Source: Anomaloglossus baeobatrachus (Eukaryota > Chordata > Amphibia > Anura > Aromobatidae). Taken from it: a stretch of 64,000 nucleotides of DNA. Under the pieces are notes generated by a model. It was not told the origin of the DNA. It was given only the letters and a program-made list of their open reading frames with translations, and searched no databases. The position numbers and the translations under genes were made by a program. Below, in pieces: positions 1 to 11,179 of this stretch. Numbering within the stretch: position 1 is the stretch's first letter; every line of letters begins with the position of its first letter. Location of the stretch: assembly GCF_048569485.1 (NCBI RefSeq), contig NC_134354.1, positions 451,501,926 to 451,565,925 of the forward strand. The letters run 5' to 3'.

Positions 1-396
1 CAGCATCAGCCTCTCTGTCTCCAGCATCAGCCTCTCTGTCCCCAGCATTAGCCTCTCTGTCCCCAGCATTAGCCTCTCTGTCTCTAGCATCAGCCTCTCT
101 TTCCCCAGCATCAGCCTCTCTGTCCCCAGCATCAGCCTCTCTGTCCCCAGCATCAGCCTCTCTGTCCCCAGCATCAGCCTCTCTGTCCCCAGCATCAGCC
201 TCTCTGTCTCCAGCATCAGCCTCTCTGTCCCCAGCATCAGCCTCCCGCAGCATCAGCCTCTCTGTCCCCAGCATCAGCTTCTCTGTCCCCAGCATCAGCC
301 TCTCTGTCCTCAGCATCAGCTTCTCTGTCCCCAGCATCAGCCTCTCCGTCTCCAGCATCAGCCTCCATATCCCAGCCTTCCCCAGGATCAGCCTCT
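1..396. repeat. 21-bp minisatellite (CAGCATCAGCCTCTCTGTCCC unit, given as consensus start)
   Basis: About 18 head-to-tail units of 21 bp starting CAGCATCAGCCTCTCTG, with small substitutions and one shortened unit near 245. Because 21 is a multiple of 3, the minus strand reads as a heptad peptide of the type READAGD for much of 240-440. The array runs off the left edge, so its full size is unknown. The acidic peptide is a by-product of the repeat unless transcription is shown. The right boundary at about 396 coincides with the start of the duplicated segment. Confidence 0.9.
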
Positions 397-1422
397 CTCC
401 TCTCAGCCTCCTCCAGCACGCCGTGCTCCTCTGCCGACACTCACAGATCCGATCGCATACACTCACACACACCCACACACACCCACCCGATCGCATACAC
501 TCACACACACCCGATCGCATACACTCACACACACCCGATCGCATACACTCACACACACCCACACACACCCACCCGATCGCATACACTCACACACACCCAC
601 ACACACACACCCGATCGCATACACTCACACACACCCGATCGCATACACTCACACACAAAGACACACACACTGACGATATTGCACATACGCGCTGATACTC
701 ACAACATCCGGGGATATCACATGCTTCTGGCCATGTGATCCCCCGGCAGGTCCTGGAAGCTCACAACAGCACAGTATCGCCGCCGAGAAGCAAGCGATAT
801 CCCAGGATGTTGTGAGTATGTGGATGCGATGTGATGTGTGAGGTGTGTGTGAGTGTGATCTGATTTGTGTGTGTATGTGTGTGTGTGTGTGCTGTTATGT
901 GTGTGTATGTTCCGCAGCTGCAGGACCTTGATGTGTGGATGCGATGTGATGTGTGTGTGAGGTGTGTGTGAGAGTGAGTGTGAGCCGGTGTACACTGGTA
1001 ACTATGATACACATCGGGTAACTAAGGGACCTTAGTTACCCGATGTTTATAATGGTTACCAGCTTTCACAGCCTCCGTCAAGATCCCAGCATCGCAAGGT
1101 TATGTCTGGCACTGCCGGGATCCTGACGGAGCCGGTGTAGAAGCAAGCGATATCCCAGGATGTTGTGATGTGTGAGGTGTGTGTGAGAGTGAGTGTGAGA
1201 GTGAGTGTGATCTGATGTGTGTGTGTACTCACCTGGGAATCGGAGCTCCGTGTCAGTTGGGCCAGAGCGAGCGTGCATTGCGTGAGGGGGGCGGGGCCTG
1301 CAGAGAGCCGGGGCGAGAGGGCAATCCGTGGGGGGGGGGGGGCCATGGCGAGCCCAGCGGCCAATCAGCTTTGTGTCACCGTAAGGACACAATTTCGGAG
1401 CATGACAGACAGACAGACAGAC

Positions 1423-1453
<31 letters not shown>

Positions 1454-1476
1454 ATAAGGCAATTATATATATAGAT
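397..1476. repeat. Segmental duplication, copy 1 (1.08 kb)
   Basis: This block recurs at 2793-3837 with the same order of parts: a short GC-rich lead, CACACA tracts interrupted by GATCGCATAC, the sequence GATATCCCAGGATGTTGTGA, GTGTGT tracts, a near-perfect palindrome, a stem-loop at about 1070-1133, a GC-rich stretch, a (GACA)n tract at 1404-1452 and the tail AATAAGGCAATTATATATAT. The two copies are highly similar and differ mainly in tract lengths. No convincing gene; the open frames here are simple-repeat by-products. Confidence 0.85.
1011..1046. repeat. Near-perfect 17-bp-arm palindrome
   Basis: Arms ACATCGGGTAACTAAGG and its exact reverse complement are separated by only GA. The equivalent palindrome in the second segment copy (3325-3368) has longer arms. 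It could be the remnant of a small fold-back element or a cruciform-prone site. Confidence 0.8.
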
Positions 1477-1784
1477 TGCTCTATAAAGTCGTCTCTAAAC
1501 TACAGAAAATATTCAAAATGATTCTACTTAATGCAAAATTATTGAAGTCACAAATACATTATTAATATATAACATATCAATAACAAAGGAATATAGGACT
1601 TAGCACCAGCTATGGCCCAAACACCCATTGCCCAGAATAGACGCTTTTCACTGATATAAAATCGTAAAGTATAAGATCAGCCGCTCAGCACTGATCAGTG
1701 AGGCTTGTAGAATGACAACATGATGATAGGAAAACTGCAGCTGCCATGTAAACCCCAACACACAAAACAGGGCACATATGGGAC
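1477..1784. other. Single-copy AT-rich spacer
   Basis: AT-rich sequence between the first segment copy and the 11-bp satellite. I see no gene, RNA or repeat structure in it. Confidence 0.5.
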
Positions 1785-2792
1785 TCGCACAGGGCTCGCA
1801 CAAAGCGCGCACAGGGCGCGCACAGGGCACGCACAGGGCTCGCACAGGGCACGCACAGGGCACGCACAGGGCACACACAGGGCACACACAGGGCTCGCAC
1901 AGGGCACACACAGGGCACACACAGGGCTCGCACAGGGCACACACAGGGCACGCACAGGGCACGCACAGGGCTCGCACAGGGCACACACAGGGCACGCACA
2001 GGGCACGCACAGGGCTCGCACAGGGCTCGCACAGGGCACACACAGGGCTCGCACAGGGCACGCACAGGGCACGCACAGGGCACGCACAGGGCTCGCACAG
2101 GGCACACACAGGGCACGCACAGGGCACGCACAGGGCTCGCACAGGGCACGCACAGGGCTCGCACAGGGCACGCACAGGGCACGCACAGGGCACACACAGG
2201 GCTCGCACAGGGCTCGCACAGGGCACGCACAGGGCTCGCACAGGGCACGCACAGGGCTCGCACAGGGCACGCACAGGGCACGCACAGGGCACGCACAGGG
2301 CTCGCACAGGGCTCGCATAGGGCACACACAGGGCACACACAGGGCTCGCACAGGGCTCGCACAGGGCTCGCACAGGGCACATACAGGGCACACACAGGGC
2401 TCGCACAGGGCACGCACAGGGCACACACAGGGCACACACAGGGCACACACAGGGCTCGCACAGGGCACACACAGGGCACACACAGGGCACACACAGGGCT
2501 CGCACAGGGCTCGAACAGGGCACACACAGGGCACACACAGGGCTCGCACAGGGCACGCACAGGGCACGCACAGGGCACGCACAGGGCTCGCACAGGGCAC
2601 ACACAGGGCTCGCACAGGGCTCGCACAGGGCACGCACAGGGCACGCACAGGGCTCGCACAGGGCACGCACAGGGCACGCACAGGGCTCGCACAGGGCACG
2701 CACAGGGCTCGCACAGGGCTCGCACAGGGCACACACAGGGCACACACAGGGCTCACACAGGGCACACACAGGGCACACACAGGGCACACACA
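1785..2792. repeat. 11-bp satellite array, about 90 units
   Basis: Head-to-tail 11-bp units of the form CRCACAGGGCW (CGCACAGGGCA, CGCACAGGGCT and CACACAGGGCA variants). Since 11 is not a multiple of 3 and the unit makes no stop codons, all three minus frames and at least two plus frames stay open over hundreds of codons, giving Cys/Pro-rich or His/Arg/Thr-rich repeat peptides. These frames are artefacts of the repeat, not evidence of a gene. The right edge joins the second segment copy. Confidence 0.92.
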
Positions 2793-3743
2793 CTCCTCTC
2801 AGCCTCCTCCAGCACGCCGTGCTCCTCTGCCGACACTCACAGATCCGATCGCATACACTCACACACCCACACACACCCACCCGATCGCATACACTCACAC
2901 ACACCCACACACACACACCCGATCGCATACACTCACACACACCCGATCGCATACACTCACACACAAAGACACACACACTGACGATATCGCACATACGCGC
3001 TGATACTCACAACATCCGGGGATATCACATGCTTCTGGCCATGTGATCCCCCGGCAGGTCCTGGAAGCTCACAACAGCACAGTATCGCCGCCGAGAAGCA
3101 AGCGATATCCCAGGATGTTGTGAGTATGTGGATGCGATGTGATGTGTGAGGTGTGTGTGAGTGTGATCTGATTTGTGTGTGTATGTGTGTGTGTGTGTTT
3201 GTGTGTGTGCTGTTATGTGTGTTTATGTTCCGCAGCTGCAGGACCTTGATGTGTGGATGCGATGTGATGTGTGTGTGAGGTGTGTGTGAGAGTGAGTGTG
3301 AGCCGGTGTACACTGGTAACTATGATACACATCGGGTAACTAAGGGACCTTAGTTACCCGATGTGTATAATGGTTACCAGCTTTCACGGCCTCCGTCAAG
3401 ATCCCAGCATCGCAAGGTTATGTCTGGCGCTGCTGGGATCCTGACGGAGCCGGTGTAGAAGCAAGCGATATCCCAGGATGTTGTGATGTGTGAGGTGTGT
3501 GTGAGAGTGAGTGTGAGAGTGAGTGTGATCTGATGTGTGTGTGTGTACTCACCTGGGAATCGGGGCTCCGTGTCAGTTGGGCCAGAGCGAGCGTGCATTG
3601 CATGAGGGGGGCGGGGCCTGCAGAGAGCCGGGGCGAGAGGCCAATCCGTGTGGGGGGGCGGGGCCATGGCGAGCCCAGCGGACAATCAGCTTTGTGTCAC
3701 CGTAAGGACACAATTTCGGAGCATGACAGACAGACAGACCGAC

Positions 3744-3814
<71 letters not shown>

Positions 3815-3837
3815 ATAAGGCAATTATATATATAGAT
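2793..3837. repeat. Segmental duplication, copy 2 (1.05 kb)
   Basis: Second copy of the 397-1476 block, same orientation and part order. It has a longer (GACA)n tract (about 3725-3813) and ends in the same tail AATAAGGCAATTATATATAT. The left boundary abuts the 11-bp satellite whereas copy 1 abuts a 21-bp satellite, so the same edge sits next to two different arrays. The right boundary abuts a Penelope-like element. Confidence 0.85.
3325..3368. repeat. 21-bp-arm perfect palindrome
   Basis: Arms ATACACATCGGGTAACTAAG(G) and exact reverse complement around a GA centre; the match continues outwards with two mismatches into GGTAAC/GTTACC. Counterpart of the palindrome at 1011-1046, where the outer pairs have decayed. 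Confidence 0.8.
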
Positions 3838-4914
3838 AGGTCGCCTTGATATGTTGCATGATGAAGATGTTTAATCATGTAGCCCAGGAACCATTATCTT
3901 TCTTCTGACTGTAGGAACCACCGGATCTATAAAGATAATATAAACAGTATAAAATGAATGTCATGGCATAGACGTGATCAGACCCATTATCTGCTAAACC
4001 GCAGTGTCATAACTTACATATCGGATACATAGTATCAAGTAACTCCCCATGAGTATATCATGTAATAATATAAGAAGCATATAGAATTTAAGGAAACATG
4101 GTGGAAATAGAGCAAGATTTATTTTAGAAAGGGCTTAAAACTAACGGCATCGTTAAGACCCCTAGGTTTAACGGTGTCAAGGATAGTAATCCAGCGAGCC
4201 TCCTTTTTATGTAGGTTATTGGTAACATCACCCCCTCTAGCTCCCATGTTGATCTTGTCAATACCCCTAAACTTCAACTGCCTCCAATTACAACCATGCC
4301 GCTCTCTAAAGTGTCTTGGTATATTTTTTAATTGAGCTATTTCTTCTGATTTCTGAGCCTTTGCAGCGTTTTTAATATCACGTAGATGTTCCAGCACTCG
4401 GACTCTTAGCTCTCGAGTAGTTAAGCCTACATAAATGAGGCCACATGGGCATGATGCCCAATAGACAACGTTTGTGGAACGGAAATTAATGAATTGGAGG
4501 ATATTGTACGTTTTTGATTGTGAAGAGTCCCAAAATTTAAATGCTCGCTCCATCTGGGGGCAAGCTCCACATTCGCCACAAGCAAAAGATCCACACTTAG
4601 AACCTCGAATGGAAAAGCCCTTTCTAAAATAAATCTTGCTCTATTTCCACCATGTTTCCTTAAATTCTATATGCTTCTTATATTATTACATGATATACTC
4701 ATGGTGAGTTACTTGATACTATGTATCCGATATGTAAGTTATGACACTGCGGTTTAGCAGATAATGGGTCTGATCACGTCTATGCCATGACATTCATTTT
4801 ATACTGTTTATATTATCTTTATAGATCCGGTGGTTCCTACAGTCAGAAGAAAGATAATGGTTCCTGGGCTACATGATTAAACATCTTCATCATGCAACAT
4901 ATCAAGGCGACCTA
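3837..4914. mobile_element. Inverted Penelope-like element fragment with 300-bp arms
   Basis: Positions 3837-4136 and 4615-4914 are near-identical in inverted orientation (about 300 bp each). The left arm holds the stop-codon end and 3' flank of a minus-strand GIY-YIG reading frame that occupies 4119-4614; the right arm is the same 3' flank on the plus strand and continues into a terminal-repeat-like stretch to about 5935. This looks like two PLE 3' parts joined head to head. Inverted and tandem partial copies are known for Penelope-like elements. Confidence 0.75.
4119..4614 (-). pseudogene. PLE GIY-YIG endonuclease fragment
   Basis: The minus-strand frame encodes the C-terminal end of a PLE protein. 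From 4614 downward there is a Cys-rich segment (KCGSFACGECGACP) of the sort found between reverse transcriptase and endonuclease in PLEs, then the GIY-YIG core (CGLIYVGLTTRELRVRVLEH) and a tail ending at the stop near 4119. No reverse transcriptase is present; the frame is cut at the inverted junction at 4614/4615. The first internal Met is at 4553, but homology begins upstream of it. The family differs from the PLEs at 32-42 kb, although the domain plan is the same. Presumed original role: nicking target DNA during retrotransposition. Confidence 0.8.
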
Positions 4915-5935
4915 TATATTATATAATTGGACTATTATTATGTCTGCCCACACTGTGCCCGATCTTTTAATGGAACCTCTGACTTCCTGCCTGTGCGCGC
5001 GCTGGCTCTCTGACGCCCCTCCTGCTGGCACCTGGCGTCCACCAGGATCATATCCTGTGCACGCCAGCACGCTAATGACTCCTGGACGCCCACGTGCTTT
5101 GTGGGACGGGCCTCGGCGCGCCGACGCGCGCCACCATTGGCAGATGAACATCAGAACCGGGGATTTAAACCACCGGCAGCACACTCCCTGCACCTCCCGA
5201 AGAAGCGGAAGCGAAACACGTGTTGAGGTGCAGGGCAGCGTGCATAGCTGGGTGATCAACTGGGGAGTTATCGGCACTTTCCTGCAGGGGCCTTTTCTGC
5301 CAAAGTATGTGGCTTTGAACCTGTCTTTACCTATTGCTGTCATTATTAACTTCCACCACATTATGACATGATCTTTTTTTCCTCTGTAATGGGACATAAT
5401 GTTACTTTGGCGATAGCTGACTAACTTGTATGCATATTGCTTATATATAATTAGCCTCTGATTGCTACTGTACAGATAAATAATTACACTGATATATATG
5501 TTGCTGTTAGTGGCTTTTTTCATATTATCTGCTATTGTACCATGATGATATAAAGATACCATTCAGGCCATTAACGGCATACTTATAATCTGTATTGTAT
5601 GGTATATTCCCATTATAACTGTCATCGCAGTCTTAACCCTGCATTAACCCTGTAATTGTCGATGATTTAACTATGTGAGACCTCTAGTGGCCAGGCTTGG
5701 TATATTGAGACTACTCATAATAACCATATAATCAAGCAGCTGTCCAATCTGACCATCTTTTTTGATCTCCCACTACTTACATTGATTAAACAGTTATATA
5801 TATATGTAATCCTGACATGTATCGCTGCCCTGGTTATTGTGCTTGTGTGCATTGTTTTTAAAATTCACTTTTTGCACTTTCCTGTGTGTACCTATGCCGC
5901 ATCGCTTTACAAATAAAATATTTTGTATTTTTGCA
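4915..5935 (+). mobile_element. PLE terminal-repeat-like (pLTR) region
   Basis: This continues the right PLE arm in the sense direction. It has a GC-rich middle (about 4975-5270), a hammerhead-like hairpin (5191-5230), then AT-rich DNA ending in AATAAAATATTTTGTATTTT near 5935. No credible coding frame. Assignment rests on continuity with the GIY-YIG 3' flank and the hairpin, so the outer edge is approximate. Confidence 0.55.
5191..5230 (+). ncRNA. Degenerate hammerhead-like hairpin in PLE
   Basis: CACCTC (5191-5196) pairs perfectly with GAGGTG (5225-5230) as a stem I. Between them lie CCGAAGA (compare core CUGANGA), a short stem AGCGGAAGC, then GAAAC and a self-complementary CACGTG. The order matches a hammerhead ribozyme, but the first core box is altered and there is an extra A, so self-cleavage is doubtful. 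PLEs are known to carry hammerhead motifs in their terminal repeats. Confidence 0.45.
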
Positions 5936-6009
5936 AAAAAATCTTCCTGGCACATTGCCGTTATTTTCTAAACATGTTAACAGAGTCAGTTTTAGTTTAA
6001 GATAAGTCC

Positions 6010-6132
6010 ATGTGACTGGTGTAAGCGATGTTGTGCACCACGGGCAGCAATTTGCCCGTGACGCACAACCGACAGGGGCGGGTACGCTCGCTAGCGATAA
6101 CGATAGCGATATCGCAGCGTGTAAAGTGCCCT
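6010..6132. mobile_element. Truncated Harbinger-like MITE (right end)
   Basis: The sequence from about 6010 matches the right end of the MITE at 43089-43645 (AAGCGATGTTGTGCA through GCGTGTAAAGTGCCCT) and is followed by TAA at 6133-6135, the 3-bp target type of the family. The left part is missing. Confidence 0.65.
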
Positions 6133-6279
6133 TAAATCGTCTAGGGTGGTTGTGACATAATGACCAGCCAATTTGTCCTTAATCGTGCCCGATAGTCTTT
6201 CCCAGAAAGCGGCAACCAGAGCCTCGTTGATCCAGCTCAGCTTAGAAGAGAGCGTGTGGAAGCATATGGTGACTCAACA

Positions 6280-6660
6280 CAGCTCATTATTATTATTATT
6301 ATTATTATTTATTATTATAGCGCCATTTATTCCATGGCGCTTTACAAGTGAAAGAGGGTATACGTACAACAATCATTAACAGTACAAGACAGACTGGTAT
6401 AGGAGGAGAGAGGACCCTGCCCGCGAGGGCTCACAGTCTACAGGGAATGGGTGATGGTACAATAGGTGAGGACAGAGCTGGTTGCGCAGTGGTCTACTGG
6501 GCTGAAGGCTATTGTAGGTTGTAGGCTTGTTGGAAGAGGATTTTTCCAGGAAGGCTTGCAGATTTGAGATGACCGCATGGCCTCTCTCCCATATGGGATT
6601 TATCCAAGCGAGAACCTCCCTCTCCAGATGAGACATAAGCAAGACTGTACTACCAAAGAA
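6280..6660. repeat. (ATT)n-linked interspersed repeat, copy 1
   Basis: An (ATT)n tract at about 6286-6318 is followed by AGCGCCATTTATTCCATGG and a roughly 330-bp non-coding body. A second, shorter copy with the same ATT tract and a diverged CCATTGATTCCATGGTGCT start lies at 7918-8040. This looks like a dispersed retroposon with a microsatellite end; its class could not be set from sequence alone. Confidence 0.6.
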
Positions 6661-7226
6661 AAAACCCCTTTACTATAAATGTATACATTTATTCACAAAC
6701 CACACAATAGACAAGTGCAAAATTTAAAATACATTGATACATATGTTATGGTTGGAGGAGGGTTTTTGGGCTTTTCCCTATTCTCCCCCTTCCTAACCAT
6801 GGGGGTCGGCACCCTATGACGTCACGCCAAGGTGCCCCCACTCTACGTCGACTGGCCCTTGATAGCCCTCTGCTTCACACTAATTTGTGCTGCTATTCTA
6901 AGTGGGGGGCTCTTTCAAGTTACAGTGATTCCCATTCATGCCTAACCAGTGAGACAATGTTGACCTATATTTGGCCAGCAATCTCTCTTAATTATTAATT
7001 CCAGTATTAACAATTAATCTGGAAAAAAACAATTTCTTTGCTCAAAGAGGGTTTAGGATACAGTCTTGGGTTTATGCATCAATTCCAGGATATTATAAAA
7101 AAAACGGATGGATCGACATGGTAGCCCGTCCTTATGCAAGACCACTTGAGTTCTATCAGAGGCAAAGTGGTGGGAGAGAACCTCAAAATGCAGTATTCAC
7201 TGGTTCAGGAATCATCTGCATAACTT
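6661..7226. other. No gene seen
   Basis: Unremarkable sequence with short unrelated open frames only. It may be part of the decayed gypsy region to its right. Confidence 0.4.
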
Positions 7227-7466
7227 TCACTCTCCGTTAAACTGTGGAGGAGCTGACAAATGGAGTCCAGAGCCAGGAGTGGGGTTCACCACAGGATCCA
7301 GAGCTGCGGTATGGATAGCAGCTGGAGAAAAGGCCACTTTCAGTTTACTCAGATGGGTAGCCACAGATGACCTAAAGGCCAGCATATGAGTTTGCCTTTC
7401 CCATTGGCGGACAAGTTCTTGTTGCAGTCCTGCAAGTTGGGAGGCATTGGAGCCAGTGGGATCCAT
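7227..7466 (-). mobile_element. Ty3/gypsy gag fragment (fossil)
   Basis: A 79-residue minus-strand frame starts MDPTGSNASQLAGLQQELVR and ends in LHLSAPPQFNGE. This pattern (short acidic/Gln-rich start, coiled segment, then PPxFNGE) is typical of the start of Gag in vertebrate Ty3/gypsy elements. Only this N-terminal piece is visible; the remainder of the element is absent or unrecognisable. Treated as an LTR-element fossil. Confidence 0.55.
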
Positions 7467-7916
7467 GCTCTATACAATCAGTTACGCCCAATGAGAGCGA
7501 GCGAGGAAAATAGTGAATCCATTGGACTGAGACACCCATCTCTAACCTGGTAGAGTGGACCTGAGAGACCACCTAGTTATTGCTAAAGCCACAGGAGGTG
7601 GGAATAGGCTGGTGCTTGTAGGCAGTGACAAGGCAGTACCAGTGGATCTCGGTGCCTCGGCAGCTGGCACTAGAAGATGAGGAGATAACAGTTGGTCCCA
7701 GGTACAAGTAACAAAGGTTCAGGCAGTAACTGGTACACATGGGCAAGTTCTGAATTTCCGTATAAAATCACCATTAAATGTCAATAAATATAAAAAAACC
7801 TTTAAACCGTCGGAGCATAGCGGCACGCTTTGGATCATTTACTAACCACACAGAAGGTATAATTTCCTTTACAGATCAGTACATTTTTACACTTTATTTT
7901 TCTGATATTCAGGATA

Positions 7917-7949
<33 letters not shown>

Positions 7950-8740
7950 TATTTATAGAGCACCATTGATTCCATGGTGCTGTACATGACAAGGGGGTTA
8001 CATACAGAACACATATACAAGTTATTTATACCATATCTCTTTCATATATACCATATCACTTTGATATTCAATTTTCCACTGTGCACCTTGTTATATATGA
8101 TAAATAGATATCTATTTAAATAATAGTGGTCATTGCATTAAGCACATTATTTTTCCTGGTAAACCGCTGCTATTATTTATGGGACTTTCTCCTGCCTAGT
8201 ATTTCTATGGATTTGTAAGAAATATTTAATTTTAATTATTGAATAAAAATATTAATGTTAATATCAATTTCATCATCATTTCCTTTATTTATTGTATCCC
8301 TATGGATTCTTATTTAAAGTTTTTTTGATATTTATTAAGTTCTGGTGAATACCATAGAATAGTTGAACATTGGTGGAGGCAATCAGGTACTGACAGGTTC
8401 TGACAGGTGGAGGTACTGAGCAGAAACACTGGTGATGACACAGAATATGGATAATGACAGTACGGACTGGACAACTAGCTAAAGAGTGGGTAACCTCACT
8501 AGATGCATTGTACAAGCACCTCCAAATGGGGCAGCACACTTTAAATACAAGTTAAGTCACACTAGCCATTTAACAAAAGGGAGAGCCACGCGGCTGCACC
8601 CTAAGCGCGCTCCCGAGAGCCCTGTTGTGCATGCACAGGCCCTTGGAGCTGGAAAAAGCAGCAACTGCCAGAGGAAGCGGGGCTATAGTGTGGTAAGAGC
8701 ATCGGCGCCCCTGACACGCGGAGTGTGGTAGTTGAGACAG
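7467..8740. other. Possible 5' flank of gypsy fossil, plus (ATT)n repeat
   Basis: In the minus direction this lies upstream of the gag fragment and may include its leader; the GC-rich block at 8575-8735 is the most leader- or LTR-like part. I cannot define LTR ends. An (ATT)n-linked repeat copy is inserted at about 7918-8040. AT-rich DNA fills 8040-8480. Confidence 0.3.
7918..8040. repeat. (ATT)n-linked interspersed repeat, copy 2 (short)
   Basis: A TTATTATTATT tract is followed by TTATAGAGCACCATTGATTC and CATGGTGCTGTACATG, the counterpart of 6300-6350. It is truncated soon after. Confidence 0.6.
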
Positions 8741-8751
8741 CATAACAACAG

Positions 8752-10560
8752 GTGGTTGTTTGGATGGCAGACAACGCTTCAAGTCTGTTTCCCAGCACAA
8801 CCCTTTCTTCCACACAGTCCAGTCTCCTTATCCAAGAGTCTGGGCCACATAATCCTCCCTCTGATCCTCCTTTTTCCCACCATGGCGAGTCCCATCAGAC
8901 AAGTCATACCATGCTTGTACACACTGAGGAGCTCTTTACAGTTCCATTTATGGCTTCTTCTGGCGTTTCACTGTGCACATATCAAGAAGGACATGAGGAG
9001 GTAATATGTAGTGATGTTCAAATATTTGAGAAGCCATGGTCACAAGAACACAACAGTGGTAAATGGCAATTTCTTTCTCAAGAGGTGGATGATGATGATG
9101 TTACACACTTCGCAACATGTCATGCTGTTAAGTCAACAAGTCAGAAAGAAGATCGGGGTGTGGAAGGGGAGATGAGGTGATGGACGATTAAGTCACTGAC
9201 TCAACCTGGCAAGGTAGCATGCAGAGCAAGCACAGCAGCACAGAAAGGTAGGGATCTGCAGCACTGCAACAGGCAGGAAGTTGCAGTGGGGTGGCCAGAG
9301 GGATAAAGTAGGCAACTGTTCTCTAGAGCACCCCCAAGCAGCCAGATCCAAGGAAAAAGGTTTGGTGTTTTCCAGTCTAGTGCTTTTTTTTTTTTACAGA
9401 AACTGCGGATGACAATGAACGATGATCTTCAACTTGTGTCATACCAAGATCAGCTGACCACTATAAGCCTGACCACCACCAGCATGCTAAGGTACATATG
9501 TTCCAAGCACCTGGCTAGGTGAGCCAAATGCCTAAGTCCACCATCAGTGTCTGTGGGTGACACTACTGCCACTTCCCCTGTGCTAATGTATGTGCTGGGT
9601 AATCCCCTGTCCAGGACACAGGCGTGTTGTTGCACATTCACAAGCACCATCAGCAAGCATGTTTACTTTCCTTTCCCAGCGCAGCGTTAAGCTGTCTTTA
9701 CGCCAGGCCTTGGAACGCAAGCAGAAATAGCCAGCCAACTTCACACTGAAACATTAAACAGGCATATTTCTAGACTGATTGCCCTGGAACTGTTGCCATT
9801 TATTCTTGTGGTCACTGAGCCATTCAGAAACCTCTTTGTGGCAGCGATCTCAGGTTACTCGGTTAACCTTTCCCTCATGACACACAGGGTGAAACTTGTG
9901 GATGCCAGAACCGAGTCAGACTCAGGGATGAGAATTGCGGGTTCTAGTTCAATCAGGGTTTCCCCCACCTCATACTCCAATTCCTCACCCCCTCCTCCTC
10001 TTCATCCTCCATCTACAAATTGTCTTCCCAATAAGTCAAGAGCTGGAAGCACTGCCTTGGGGATGCAACAGGCTCTGCTGAAACTCTGAAGCTTGAAAAG
10101 CTGCCATATGTACCATGCCTGAACCACATGATCAATTTCATGGTTCAGCGGTTTCAGATTTGCCAAAGCTACATTTCAAGGTACGTCATGTCTGTTCCCA
10201 TTTCTGCAAGTCACCCAGAGCTGCTGCCAGTCTGGCAGTGCTGCAGCAATGCTCTCAAGTGGCACCTCTCCAACTGGTTTACGACTTGCTCATGCACTGA
10301 ATCTCAACATTACATATGTTGCCAAGGCTTTGTGAGCAGCAGAGGGCAGTAGTTGAATGCTAGATACAACATGCCCATCGGTATTCCAGTCAGCCTCTGC
10401 ACATAAGAACCGTTGAGTGGCCATGGATGTTTGACATCTGTGAAGTTTTTCAAAACGTTGAGGAATCAACCAAGATGGTGAGCGGCAATGACGCCATAAA
10501 TCAGCTAAACCTTCCCACTTATGTGTCTACTGAAACGCTCACTGCTCACAATTAAAAAGA
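8752..10560 (+). pseudogene. Old, degraded hAT transposase relic
   Basis: Short plus-strand stretches resemble conserved hAT blocks in the correct order. Around 10100-10160 is YVPCLNHMINFMVQRF (compare VPCMAHVLNLVVQQF of the young hATs here); around 10178-10290 is a VCSHFCKSPRAAASLAVLQQ block (compare LSAHFRRSTAAAERLASLQ); around 10445-10540 is FQNVEESTKMVSGNDAINQL. Blocks sit in different frames with stops between, so the copy is long dead and much older than hAT-A, B and C. The part before 9700 is less certain and may be unrelated. Confidence 0.5.
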
Positions 10561-11179
10561 AAGCTTTGCATGCGGACCAGGTGGAAATGAAATAAGACAG
10601 TACACAGTGTGTATTAATTGAATTATGTATTATAAAAAAATAAATGAATAAGTGGGATATTACCACTAAAGTAATCCCATGCATAGGTATGCTAACTGCA
10701 GGTTTCAGAAAGGAGGGGGGCCACGTGGATTGGCGCAGAGATCACCGGATTTATTTGGTGGAGGCATGTCACTTTTCCAGAGCCTTTGTTCTACCAGCAA
10801 TGTAAAAATACCCTATATTTCCATAGACAAATGACGAACCTCATGTGGAGGGCTTGTTTTTTTGGGTTGAGTTGAAACTTTTATTGGTACGATTTGGGGT
10901 TATATCAAATTTTTTAATGCTTTTAAGTCTAGGTTTACCCTTATCCTGTGCTCTGTGCTGAGCAATTACAACTGGTTTTCTGTCTAAATACCCCCCCAAA
11001 TTAGATTGAAACTAAACTACTGAGAGAATCATTCACTATAATTGTGCAGATGTAGTCAGTTTGGACTACACTTGAGCTCTTTTCTGGCATTGTCCATATT
11101 TTTAAGCATTTACACAACTTCACTTGTGTGCTAAAAAGAATGCTAAAAAGACATAAACCGCCAGAACAGAAACAAGTTA
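10561..11179. other. No gene seen
   Basis: AT-rich intergenic sequence without recognisable structure. Confidence 0.4.

Noticed and set aside
237-995. Acidic heptad peptide and His/Thr-rich frames
   Set aside because: Encoded by the 21-bp minisatellite and CACACA/GATCGCATAC tracts; no gene features.
1648-3003. Overlapping open frames of 180-450 codons on both strands
   Set aside because: They are by-products of the stop-free 11-bp satellite, open in many frames at once with a strictly periodic peptide.
8690-8735. tRNA or tRNA-derived SINE
   Set aside because: GTGGTAAGAGCATCGGCGCC faintly recalls a tRNA D-arm, but no B box or cloverleaf could be drawn.
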